A DNA stretch of 64,000 bases, taken from NCBI GenBank assembly GCA_023284085.1, contig JAKVHY010000027.1, positions 1 to 64,000 of the forward strand, given 5' to 3'. Every line of letters starts with the position of its first letter. The stretch's first letter is position 1. Below are positions 35,024 to 43,856 of the stretch, piece after piece. This stretch comes from Shewanella benthica (lineage in GTDB: Bacteria > Pseudomonadota > Gammaproteobacteria > Enterobacterales > Shewanellaceae). The position numbers and the translations under genes were made by a program. The notes beneath the pieces were generated by a model. It ran no database searches. It was not told where the DNA came from and saw nothing but the letters and a program-made list of their open reading frames with translations.

Positions 35024-35393
35024 CCAGCATTGGCTGAGCTTTAGCAATAAGCTAAACAGGGAATATGATGCATCCCGCGATGTCCCTTGGTGGCATCTCA
35101 ATCCCGAACAATTAGCCTCCCAAAGTAATCTACCTAGGCATGTTTATACCATCGAACGTCAATTATGGCAGCAGTTGCATCCGTTAATGTGCATGCAACC
35201 TATGAGAAAAGAGATCATTGAATCTGCAATCATCTCGGCGAAACAAGAGAACATGGATGAGTTCGATATCCCCATGTGGGCTGCAGCCCAGCTAGGGAAA
35301 AGTGTGAATTATTCACCCGAAGGGATAGTACTGGGTATGAAATTAAATAAGCAAGAGAGTCTGACTCTAGCAAGATGGATGGAAAGTGTATGA
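35013..35393 (+). CDS. DUF4123 T6SS adaptor, C-terminal part after a frameshift
   Basis: 126 aa from an internal ATG, in a different frame from the preceding half and overlapping it by 11 nt. The same frame stays open upstream through HHLA, showing that this ATG is probably not a natural start. Together the two parts give about 265 aa, the normal adaptor length. Its stop overlaps the effector ATG (ATGA). Whether any functional adaptor is made is uncertain. Confidence 0.65.
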   Translation: MEHDQHWLSFSNKLNREYDASRDVPWWHLNPEQLASQSNLPRHVYTIERQLWQQLHPLMCMQPMRKEIIESAIISAKQENMDEFDIPMWAAAQLGKSVNYSPEGIVLGMKLNKQESLTLARWMESV

Positions 35394-37420
35394 GTAATCA
35401 ACATTGTATCGCTTGTGAACAGTTAGACCACTGGATTGAAATTGATATTCGCGATGAGAATAATCATCCCTTTCAAGGCATTAAGGCATTCATCACAGAC
35501 AGTGGCGGCAATAGCCAAGAGGTAACCCTCACAGGTCGACCACAGCTGCTGAACAATCTCGCTCCAGGTATTGTCACCATTACACTAGACACAGAACCTT
35601 GGCTGACTGAATCCATGACTAGGAAGCCACGACTCGAAAGCGAAGATAATCAGGTTGTGAGCTATTCAGAGCAAAAAAATGGCTTCAGTGATACGCCAAA
35701 AAACTACTTACATTTAACCAGCGGCGATCTTGTCACCGAGCCCCCCAAAACACCACTTCCCGAGCGCCACCAAACAGGTAAAGGTGACAGCGGTGAATAT
35801 GAACTCTTTACCAATAAATCTTATGTATTAGAAGTCAAAGCGTTTAATTGGCTTACCGTGCGCATGGGACTGTTCTTTGATGGCACGGGTAATAATACCG
35901 CCAATGCCCTGTGGGGCCGTGAGCAACGAGAGCTACACGTAAATAAGTGGATGCAAAAATGCGGCGCCGATAGCCCAGAAGCGTTGCAGGCTATGCGTGA
36001 TGCTTGCGAAGCTCCAGATAACAGCGTTGAGGTCGAAGGCAGCGCAACTAACGGACTCACCAATATCCAGAAGTTAAGAGATCTCTATATCGATAGAAGC
36101 TACCCAGAAGACTCTTTATATCAAATTGGCCTCTATGTTCATGGTATTGGTACCTCTCTTGAAGCTCCAACCAGTCAAGGGATTGATGGTGACAGTGCAG
36201 TTGGCAGCGGCATGGGGCGGGGCGAGACAGGAGTTGAATCACGAGTCGAATTTGGTTATACCGAAATTATTGATAACTTTAAATTCAGTCATTGGCCAAA
36301 CATACAAAGCGATTATGACGGCATAGGCAAATTCGAATTCGATACTTTCGGCTTCAGCCGTGGTGCGGCCGCCGCTCGCCACTGTGTCAACCAGATATTA
36401 TTGGAAGAGGATAACCCAGTAGCTAAGTACATCGAAGAAACGCTATCCGATATCAGGCTACATCCACATTTCGACTGGCAAGATAACCAGTACTGCTACA
36501 TCAACTTTGTCGGTATTTTCGATACCGTTGCAGCAATCATCACCGGCCTTGATGGTTTCGATGGGGCTCACGATGATGACAATGGATCCGTTAAGCTTTA
36601 TCTGGACCCCAAACGTGTCGGTAAAGTGGTGCATTTAACCGCGCATCCCCAAGATGAATTTCGCTATAACTTCTCACTCAATCGCCTCAATAATGCCTCC
36701 AGTAACCCAAGCAGTGATTTTGTTGAAATCACGTTACCAGGTGTACACTCCGATATCGGCGGCGGTTATCCTTCACGGCATTTCTTTTCTGGAAAATTAC
36801 AAAAGTACGATCCCTTTTTCACCGATTCTAAGTTAGTGGCAATAGAGCGCAGCAGTTACCGTAGCAAATGGGGAACCACTACTGAAGAAGCGATGAAAAA
36901 GACAAAAGCCTATGAGAGAATACAGCAAGAAAAGCAGCGATTAATAAATAATAATTGGTGTCAGGAGCAAGACTTAAGCATTACACATCGCACCTATCGA
37001 GGTCAGCGAGGCAGAGAGCCGAGTATCATCATTAATTTGATTATGTCTCGTATAGTCGAAGGCGACTTATCTCGCTTAGCATTAAGGTTAATGGCCGGGC
37101 TAGCTGAATTTAAAGGAGTAAAACTTGATACTAAAAAAGCAAGCATTTGGACTGATGACGATAATTATGTTATCACCGACTTTAATGACAATTACCAAGT
37201 ACTAGATCAATCGCTTACCAATATCAGCCAACAGGTATTGGAGCAGGCAAAACAAGGTAAAATTTTACCTCTGTTATTAGATGATAAATTTCATCGAGCC
37301 TTAAGGCCTCATTTTATTCACCATAGTTCAGGTTTTGAAATCTTAGGGGGCTTGATTACGCCCAATGTCCCCAATGAGAATTTTGTGCGCACTTCATACT
37401 CTTGTAAGCAAGGAGCATAA
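35390..37420 (+). CDS. T6SS phospholipase effector, Tle1-like (DUF2235)
   Basis: 676 aa from an ATG that overlaps the adaptor stop by 4 nt; an ATG 15 nt upstream is less likely. The first 110 residues form a separate domain opening CIACEQLDHWIEID, with PFQGIKAFITDSGGN, a probable loading domain. The catalytic DUF2235 alpha/beta hydrolase follows (MGLFFDGTGNN, LYVHGIGTS) with nucleophile motif GFSRG (Ser323), Asp in VGIFDTVAA and His in LPGVHSDIGGGYP. Tle1 enzymes are phospholipases delivered into rival cells. The following lipoprotein is the likely immunity protein. Confidence 0.88.
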   Translation: MSNQHCIACEQLDHWIEIDIRDENNHPFQGIKAFITDSGGNSQEVTLTGRPQLLNNLAPGIVTITLDTEPWLTESMTRKPRLESEDNQVVSYSEQKNGFSDTPKNYLHLTSGDLVTEPPKTPLPERHQTGKGDSGEYELFTNKSYVLEVKAFNWLTVRMGLFFDGTGNNTANALWGREQRELHVNKWMQKCGADSPEALQAMRDACEAPDNSVEVEGSATNGLTNIQKLRDLYIDRSYPEDSLYQIGLYVHGIGTSLEAPTSQGIDGDSAVGSGMGRGETGVESRVEFGYTEIIDNFKFSHWPNIQSDYDGIGKFEFDTFGFSRGAAAARHCVNQILLEEDNPVAKYIEETLSDIRLHPHFDWQDNQYCYINFVGIFDTVAAIITGLDGFDGAHDDDNGSVKLYLDPKRVGKVVHLTAHPQDEFRYNFSLNRLNNASSNPSSDFVEITLPGVHSDIGGGYPSRHFFSGKLQKYDPFFTDSKLVAIERSSYRSKWGTTTEEAMKKTKAYERIQQEKQRLINNNWCQEQDLSITHRTYRGQRGREPSIIINLIMSRIVEGDLSRLALRLMAGLAEFKGVKLDTKKASIWTDDDNYVITDFNDNYQVLDQSLTNISQQVLEQAKQGKILPLLLDDKFHRALRPHFIHHSSGFEILGGLITPNVPNENFVRTSYSCKQGA

Positions 37421-38607
37421 TGATACTAGTAGATAGAAATAGGATGATTCCATATTTTTTTAGGATCAAGAAATTAAAGCAAGTTGTTATGGTACTGCTA
37501 TCACTATTTTTTTTCCAAGCATGCGCTGGAGGAGAAGCCAATATTGATTTAAAAGACGGCTCTACTTGGCGCATTTATGCCACAGCCCCATTTTATTATG
37601 ATGTTTATGTAGAGCAAGTGAATACATATAACGACAATTTAGGTTGGGCAACATCTCATACTAGGCTCAATCGCTCTTATGATTCTCGGGCAGAGAGAAT
37701 TAAGGAAGCTAAATTCTCACACTGGACATTTGACCCTTTTAGTTTGGAGCTATACGGCAATTATGTGAATAGCGCACAAACTATTTCCCCAAAAGTGAAT
37801 GCGCCTGAGCAAGTATTTATTGCTTGGCTGTCGTTAGCTGAGGGGAAATATTATCAGCTGGACTATTTTTTAAGTCCGGAGTTGCGGCAAACAATGCTGC
37901 ATAATCTGTTATATAAAGACAAAGATGGCCTCGGCTGCGGCAGTATTTTGTTGTTCGGTTTTATTCCAGGGGGTGAAGCAAATGTTTGGCTGGGCGCTTG
38001 CGGGAAATACACTTTTATTGAGCGAGTCAAAGCACTGATGGGCCCTTTTGATGAGAGTTACTTTGGTAAAGGACATCAAAGCCGTTTATATCCAGGATTA
38101 ATCCGTCGCCAAAAAGAAAGAGCAGAGGCCGATGGCGTCACCCTTTTTCCTATTCCTCCTGAGCGCTTAGAGCATATGCGTAATAGCAATACAGCGCCCG
38201 GCTCCCCAGTGTTATTAACCAAAAAGTCGCCTCCAAAGCTCACACACTGCTGGGCGGAAAAACCCTACAACCTTAAAGTGAAGCTTGAAATAGGATCGCC
38301 GCAACATCAGCTATCACGCCGTATCTGGAATAATGCCTATGACTTTGCGGTAAAAGTACGTTACCTCGATACGGGGATTCATCTAGCCTGGCAAGAAGCC
38401 GAAGATAAAGGGTTCAATGCCCAGCAAAGAGAGTTATGGGTTCTTGCCAGATTGAGTGCTCAAGGCCAAGTTCCAGCGACTCAGATTGCAAAAGGACTGG
38501 AACTCAATTCGGTTGAAGTGAAGCAAGTACAGACCTGGGCCGATGATTTTTGCCGCGCCGACAGTAAATTATCTAGTTCGAGTCAGAATGAAACTAATCT
38601 CGAATGA
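37420..38607 (+). CDS. DUF2931-like lipoprotein, probable immunity protein
   Basis: 395 aa with a lipoprotein signal (LLSLFFFQAC, Cys about 35), so placed in the periplasm-facing membrane where a lipase effector would act. The region STWRIYATAPFYYDVYVEQV and VFIAWLSLAEGKYYQLDYFL follow the pattern I associate with DUF2931. The C-terminal 150 residues include a helical WxxAEDKGFNAQQRELWVLA stretch. AAGGAG precedes the ATG, which overlaps the effector stop (TAATG). Its position directly after the effector supports immunity; binding is not shown by sequence. Confidence 0.72.
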   Translation: MILVDRNRMIPYFFRIKKLKQVVMVLLSLFFFQACAGGEANIDLKDGSTWRIYATAPFYYDVYVEQVNTYNDNLGWATSHTRLNRSYDSRAERIKEAKFSHWTFDPFSLELYGNYVNSAQTISPKVNAPEQVFIAWLSLAEGKYYQLDYFLSPELRQTMLHNLLYKDKDGLGCGSILLFGFIPGGEANVWLGACGKYTFIERVKALMGPFDESYFGKGHQSRLYPGLIRRQKERAEADGVTLFPIPPERLEHMRNSNTAPGSPVLLTKKSPPKLTHCWAEKPYNLKVKLEIGSPQHQLSRRIWNNAYDFAVKVRYLDTGIHLAWQEAEDKGFNAQQRELWVLARLSAQGQVPATQIAKGLELNSVEVKQVQTWADDFCRADSKLSSSSQNETNLE

Positions 38608-38635
38608 AGCTAACGCCAATCTAAGAAGATACTTA

Positions 38636-38661
38636 AAGGGCTCGTTATTCAACAAGCCCTT
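38636..38661 (+). terminator. hairpin at the end of the T6SS operon
   Basis: AAGGGCT/AGCCCTT stem with a 12-nt loop and no T run. Weak terminator. It is followed by ACTAGC-rich repeats up to about 38712. Confidence 0.4.
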
Positions 38662-38727
38662 CTCGTTACTATTCACTAGCAACTAGCTAGGATTCACTAG
38701 CCCACTAGCTACTCTTCACTAACGACA

Positions 38728-41070
38728 CTAACCACCAGTGAACTTCTGCCACCAGGATAATGGCTCACCGCAGTTTTTCGCCGGGTGATAACTGCCACTC
38801 AAGGCTGGCAACGCAATGGTATTTTCACAACCCGCTTCCATCGCTTTACCGGTTAAACGATCGAAGTGACCATTAACCACGCCATTAATAGGTGTGCGCC
38901 TTAGGCTGATAGGTGGACGATTATTGAGGAAGTCTTGGTAGACGGCCATGGCGCCGCTGCTGCCGTAGAGTCCAGTCTTACCGTTATCGTCGCGACCAAC
39001 CCAGATTGCGGCGACGTTACGTTCATCGAAGCCAGCAAACCAAGAATCGCGAGAATCATTACTGGTACCAGTCTTACCCGCAAGGCTAGTGCTTGGGAAT
39101 GCCTTACCTAAACGAGCCGCGGTGCCAGATTGAACCACTTGGGTCATGGCATATTGCACCAAGAAGTCTGTCGCAGGGTCTATCGCCTGACTCTGAGGAA
39201 TACGTGATACTGGCAGCGGATTATTGTCTTTGTCTAACACGGCCGTGATAGAAGATAGTCGACGATAGCGTCCATTATCGGCAATGGTTTGATAAACCTG
39301 AGCCACCATCAAGGGCGAGCCACTAACCGCTCCCAGCAGCATAGAAGGATACTCAGAGATTTTCTCCCTCCAGCCCGCCTTGTCTAAGGTCGTGGCCACA
39401 CTACTGACTCCGATAGCCATGCCCAAGTTCACAGTGGGCACATTCATCGATTTCTTGAAGCCTGTGAGCAGGGGCACCTCACCGCTAAACTTTCTGGTCA
39501 CATTCTGTGGAGACCAGGTCTTACCATGACCATTTTTCAAGGTAATGGGCTGGTCTTTCAGTGGCGTCGCCAGATTATACTTATCGGCTTGCTTGAGCGC
39601 AGTGGCATAGACAAAAGGTTTTATCAGGGACCCTATGGGACGACGTATTTCAACGGCGCGGTTATAGCCCTTGTAGCCCGGAGATTTATCTCCCACCATG
39701 GCAGCAATACCGGCTGTAGCCTTGTCGGTCAACACCATACCAACTTGAAGCTGCTTATCATTCTTGCCTAATCGAGCCATCACCTTCTTGACCGACTTTT
39801 CGGCCGCTTCCTGGGCCATAGGATCGAGTGTGGTGTACACCTTAATCCCCGACTGCTTGAGTAAGGTATCTCCGAAGCGTCTCGCCAGTTCATGTTTCAC
39901 CACGGCAAAGAAGGCGGGTAACTTTTGATGTACAGGCCTATCTGACTTTCTCAAGCCCAGAGGAGATTCGGCGGCGGCCTGGTATTGGGCAACAGAGATC
40001 TTTTCCCCTTCCATCAAGAGCCTAAGTACTAAGTCTCGTCGCTCCTGAGCACGCTCGGGAGAACGCCAAGGATTGTAATAAGAAGGACCCTTAATCACGG
40101 CGACTAAGAAAGCCTGTTGAGACAGAGTCAATTCGGCGATAGGACGACCAAAATAAAACTGAGACGCCAGCCCCATGCCGTGTACGCCACGGGCCTTATC
40201 TTGACCCATATAGACTTCATTGAGATACGCTTCTAAGATCTCATCTTTGCCATAACGGAAATCGATGATCAAGGCCATCAAGGCTTCACGGGCCTTACGC
40301 ACCAGTGAACGCTCGCTCGATAGAAAGAAGTTTTTAGCCAGCTGCTGGGTCAGTGTCGAGCCCCCCTGCACCGTTCTTCCCGCGCTGATGTTGACCATCA
40401 AGGCGCGGAGGATGGCTAAAGGGTTCACGCCGTAGTGTTCGTAGAAGCTTCTGTCTTCGACCAGAATGAGGGCTTCTATAATCGATGACGGCATCTTATC
40501 GGCTTTCACAAACACCCTATCTTCGCCATCACCTGTGATGATTCGATCCAGTAATACCGGTTCGAGATGGAACACAGCCAGTTGACGATGATCTTGGGAG
40601 CGGGAAACAGCACTCACACCTTGAGAATCGAAGGTGATCATCACCCTCTGCTCCGCCTGATCCCCTTGAGGATGCAGAAAAGGCCTACGCCAGAGATCGA
40701 CTCTGGTTCTGGATGCGGAAAACTCACCGACCTGTCTGGGGTTGGCGACCTTGCGATAACCGAGCAACTTAAGCTCTGAAATTAATTGGCCATGACTGAC
40801 TGCAGCGCCGGGATAAAGGGCCATAGAGCGACTGAATACCTGAGCGGGAAGGTGCCATTTCTGCCCTTCAAATTTACGCGCTATGATTTGATCCAGATAG
40901 ATACTGTAAATAGACACTGCTGCGATGACAATAACGCCAAGCTTCCAGCCGATAGACCAGACTTTACGGCCCCAGCCAGAGGATACTTTTTTAGCCGATG
41001 GCTTTTTACGCGGCTTAGCTTTAGATGGTGCTTTCTTAGCACCTTGTTTAGATACGGCTTTCTTTGTCAT
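38728..41070 (-). CDS. mrcB: penicillin-binding protein 1B
   Basis: Bifunctional peptidoglycan synthase, anchored by one N-terminal helix (about 42-62) after a Lys/Pro-rich cytoplasmic tail. A UB2H-like region precedes the GT51 glycosyltransferase (EDRSFYEHYG with the catalytic Glu near 205, GGSTLTQQLAKNFFL) and the transpeptidase (SLIK near 480, SMN, KTGTS near 663). I start at ATG 41070 (GGA 7 nt upstream) rather than the in-frame TTG at 41094. It follows hrpB by about 50 nt, the same order as in E. coli. Confidence 0.95.
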   Translation of the reverse strand: MTKKAVSKQGAKKAPSKAKPRKKPSAKKVSSGWGRKVWSIGWKLGVIVIAAVSIYSIYLDQIIARKFEGQKWHLPAQVFSRSMALYPGAAVSHGQLISELKLLGYRKVANPRQVGEFSASRTRVDLWRRPFLHPQGDQAEQRVMITFDSQGVSAVSRSQDHRQLAVFHLEPVLLDRIITGDGEDRVFVKADKMPSSIIEALILVEDRSFYEHYGVNPLAILRALMVNISAGRTVQGGSTLTQQLAKNFFLSSERSLVRKAREALMALIIDFRYGKDEILEAYLNEVYMGQDKARGVHGMGLASQFYFGRPIAELTLSQQAFLVAVIKGPSYYNPWRSPERAQERRDLVLRLLMEGEKISVAQYQAAAESPLGLRKSDRPVHQKLPAFFAVVKHELARRFGDTLLKQSGIKVYTTLDPMAQEAAEKSVKKVMARLGKNDKQLQVGMVLTDKATAGIAAMVGDKSPGYKGYNRAVEIRRPIGSLIKPFVYATALKQADKYNLATPLKDQPITLKNGHGKTWSPQNVTRKFSGEVPLLTGFKKSMNVPTVNLGMAIGVSSVATTLDKAGWREKISEYPSMLLGAVSGSPLMVAQVYQTIADNGRYRRLSSITAVLDKDNNPLPVSRIPQSQAIDPATDFLVQYAMTQVVQSGTAARLGKAFPSTSLAGKTGTSNDSRDSWFAGFDERNVAAIWVGRDDNGKTGLYGSSGAMAVYQDFLNNRPPISLRRTPINGVVNGHFDRLTGKAMEAGCENTIALPALSGSYHPAKNCGEPLSWWQKFTGG

Positions 41071-41117
41071 CTTTATTCCGAAAAAAGGTTTCAACTCCGG
41101 TGAATTAAGCTCCGGAG

Positions 41118-43748
41118 CTAGCGATCATTTCTACTTAAGGTCTTTTTCTTGGTAAAACGGGTCGGCAAGGTATTGGCAGGATCGTCTGGCCACAAGTGCT
41201 TGGGATACCGGCCTTTCATCTCTTTCTTAACTTCAACATAGGGTCCCTGCCAGAAGCTGGCGAGATCGGCAGTCAAGGCTAAAGGTCTGCGCGCCGGAGA
41301 GAGTAGCTCCATGGTCACCGTTAACTTGCCATTCGCTAAGATAGGGCTCTGAGCCATGCCTAATGCTTCTTGCAATCTGACACTGAGCCTGGCCCTGCCT
41401 GCATCATCGTAGCTGATAGCGGCTCTGGTCCCTGTTGCCATGGGCCAATGGCAGGGAAAAAGCTTGTCGAGGCGCTGCTGTTTGTCCCACTCAAACAGAT
41501 TAAGCAGCTGAGTATAACAGTCAAGGGCCCGCAGTTGTGACAAGCTTCTTACATCATTAATGTAAGGCCCTAGCCAATCTTCCAAGGTATCTAAAAGATG
41601 CGGTTCGCCGATATCTGGCCAACCGGTATCAGTGTCTAGCTCGGACGCTAGCTTAACTCTACTTTGAAGCTGTAATGTCTTAGGGTTAAAACCAAGTAAT
41701 TCCAATCCCTTACTGCGTATTTGTTCAAATATGGCTGCTTTTATCTGCTCGGGTGCAGGCTTGTTAGATGCCGTCTTACTCAAGACGATTTGACCGATCC
41801 TCTGTCGACTCTCGGCAAAGAATCGTCCTTTAGCCTCATCCCAGCCACAATAATCTTGGCTCTTGACCAGAAAAGATAATCGCTTCTTAAACAAATCTTC
41901 ATCTATCTCGGCCGCCAAATAGACTCGGCCACTGGTGCGTCCCTCACTCTCCTGAAAATCTGCCACCACCAGCCAATCGGCCCGGGCTAAGGGATCATGT
42001 TCCGGAAGAGTGACTCCGGTGCCATTCGCCAACTGATAGCCAGATACACCTCGGCTCTTGGCTATACGATCCGGGAAAGCCAGCGCTAATAACAGGGCGA
42101 TATCACCGGAACCCACAGATGAGACCAGTCGCGACAGGTCAATATTAACCTTGAGTTTTTTCATCCAGGTACGTACCTGTTTACCGGCTTCCCCCTGGAT
42201 TGATTCTCTGAGGTAGTTACTGATATCGACGCCATGTCGACCCAAGGAGCGGGACTCTAAAATCCCGGCGAGTAAACAAGCCAAGCCCACCAGATGATCA
42301 TCCCCCTGGCTCTGTGAGAGCGTCTTTGCCTTGAGTAACATATGCGCCAGTCTTGGATGACAGCCCAGCTGATAGGCTTGACTACCATGGCGAGTTAGCT
42401 TTCTCTGTGCATCGACCAGCTCTAACAAGGCCAGCAACTGCCAGGCCACAGTCTCATTGGCTTTCGAAGGCTGAGTCAGCAAAGGCAGTTCATTAAGTGC
42501 CTTCACTCCCCAACAAGCGGCATCGAGTGACATGGGAACCAGATCGCTGTGTAAAATTTCCGGCTCATCTGCCTTAATCAGTCTCCCTTGCTCCTCTTGA
42601 CTCCAGAGCCGCAGACAATAACCGGCAGAAAGACGCCCCGCGCGCCCAGCACGCTGGGCCGCAGATGCTTGACTGATGCGTTTGAGTGTCAGGCGCGTCA
42701 CCCCGGTTTTAGGGTTAAAGCTGGCATGGCGTTTATAACCGGAATCGACCACCATGGTGATGCCGTCAATGGTCAGACTCGACTCGGCGACATTGGTAGA
42801 CAAGACGATTTTACGCTTACCGTCAGTGGCAGGAGCGATTGCCCGGTCTTGGGCCTTAGCCGGCAGACTGCCATAGAGTGGGCAGAGAGAAAATAAATTA
42901 AGGTCCAAACGCTTAGATAAATAATCATGTAAGCGCATTATCTCACCCTGACCGGGAAGAAAGGCGAGCAGTGAGCCAGAAGAATCGATATTGCTCGCCG
43001 CATCGGCGTCGATACTAGCGAGATGCTTATCATCGCCATTGAGCAAGTCGACGATGCATTTTCCCATGTGCTCTAACCAAATTTGGGTGCGATTTTGGTA
43101 AGGGTTTGCCCCTTGAGTCCGCCCCTTAGATTCTGCCAGGCTTCGATAAGCTAACTCGACTGGAAAACTGCGGCCCTCACTCTGCAGTGAGCAGGCATCA
43201 GGCATCAGAGTCGATAGTGGCAAGCCTGCAAGCGTAGCTGACATGGCCAAGATCTTAAGATCTTCTCGAAATGATCCCTGGATCTCCAGCGCCAACGCCA
43301 AGCCAAGATCGGTCGTGAGGTGACGCTCATGGATCTCATCGAAAATAATCAACGCGATTCCGCTTAACTCGGGATCTTGCTGGATCATGCGAGTAAGAAT
43401 ACCTTCGGTGACTATTTCTAACCGGGTCGAAGCACCGCAACGAGACTCGCCCCTAACTCTATAACCGACCTCCCCACCTATCTGAGTGCCTCGCTGGCTG
43501 GCAATATAATGCGCCACACTCCTTGCCGCAACGCGCCTGGGTTCAAGCATCAAGATTTTGCCTTTCAGCTCACTCCAATCTAGCATGGCTAGTGGTAATG
43601 CCGTCGATTTACCGGCACCTGTGGGCGCTTCCAGAATAACTTGATTATTGGCACGAAAAGCCTCTCTTAAGGGTAAGAGCAGCTGGTGTATGGGTAACTG
43701 ATTCAAGGGAGGTGAGGTCTCTATGGCTGATGGCGACCCAGTGTACAT
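41118..43748 (-). CDS. hrpB: ATP-dependent RNA helicase HrpB
   Basis: DExH-box helicase of 876 aa. Walker A is APTGAGKST (41-49), the Walker B box is DEIH (137-140), SAT follows in AMSATLAG, and motif VI reads QRAGRAGR. The C-terminal HrpB domain ends in a lysine-rich tail. The role of HrpB in vivo is poorly defined (RNA metabolism). It is co-directional with the GGDEF/EAL gene upstream and mrcB downstream. Confidence 0.94.
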   Translation of the reverse strand: MYTGSPSAIETSPPLNQLPIHQLLLPLREAFRANNQVILEAPTGAGKSTALPLAMLDWSELKGKILMLEPRRVAARSVAHYIASQRGTQIGGEVGYRVRGESRCGASTRLEIVTEGILTRMIQQDPELSGIALIIFDEIHERHLTTDLGLALALEIQGSFREDLKILAMSATLAGLPLSTLMPDACSLQSEGRSFPVELAYRSLAESKGRTQGANPYQNRTQIWLEHMGKCIVDLLNGDDKHLASIDADAASNIDSSGSLLAFLPGQGEIMRLHDYLSKRLDLNLFSLCPLYGSLPAKAQDRAIAPATDGKRKIVLSTNVAESSLTIDGITMVVDSGYKRHASFNPKTGVTRLTLKRISQASAAQRAGRAGRLSAGYCLRLWSQEEQGRLIKADEPEILHSDLVPMSLDAACWGVKALNELPLLTQPSKANETVAWQLLALLELVDAQRKLTRHGSQAYQLGCHPRLAHMLLKAKTLSQSQGDDHLVGLACLLAGILESRSLGRHGVDISNYLRESIQGEAGKQVRTWMKKLKVNIDLSRLVSSVGSGDIALLLALAFPDRIAKSRGVSGYQLANGTGVTLPEHDPLARADWLVVADFQESEGRTSGRVYLAAEIDEDLFKKRLSFLVKSQDYCGWDEAKGRFFAESRQRIGQIVLSKTASNKPAPEQIKAAIFEQIRSKGLELLGFNPKTLQLQSRVKLASELDTDTGWPDIGEPHLLDTLEDWLGPYINDVRSLSQLRALDCYTQLLNLFEWDKQQRLDKLFPCHWPMATGTRAAISYDDAGRARLSVRLQEALGMAQSPILANGKLTVTMELLSPARRPLALTADLASFWQGPYVEVKKEMKGRYPKHLWPDDPANTLPTRFTKKKTLSRNDR

Positions 43749-43856
43749 GATTGCCGCGGGGATGGCATATGCCCTAGCCCGTTTCTAGCTTTGAGCTTTA
43801 AGCTTTAAACCATGGGCTATGACTCAACAAGTGAACAGTTCGATCAGATTGGCTTC

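Noticed and set aside
32550..38607. Full type VI secretion locus or prophage
   Set aside because: No tss/sheath/baseplate genes, integrase or other phage genes are present; only a spike-cargo operon is seen.
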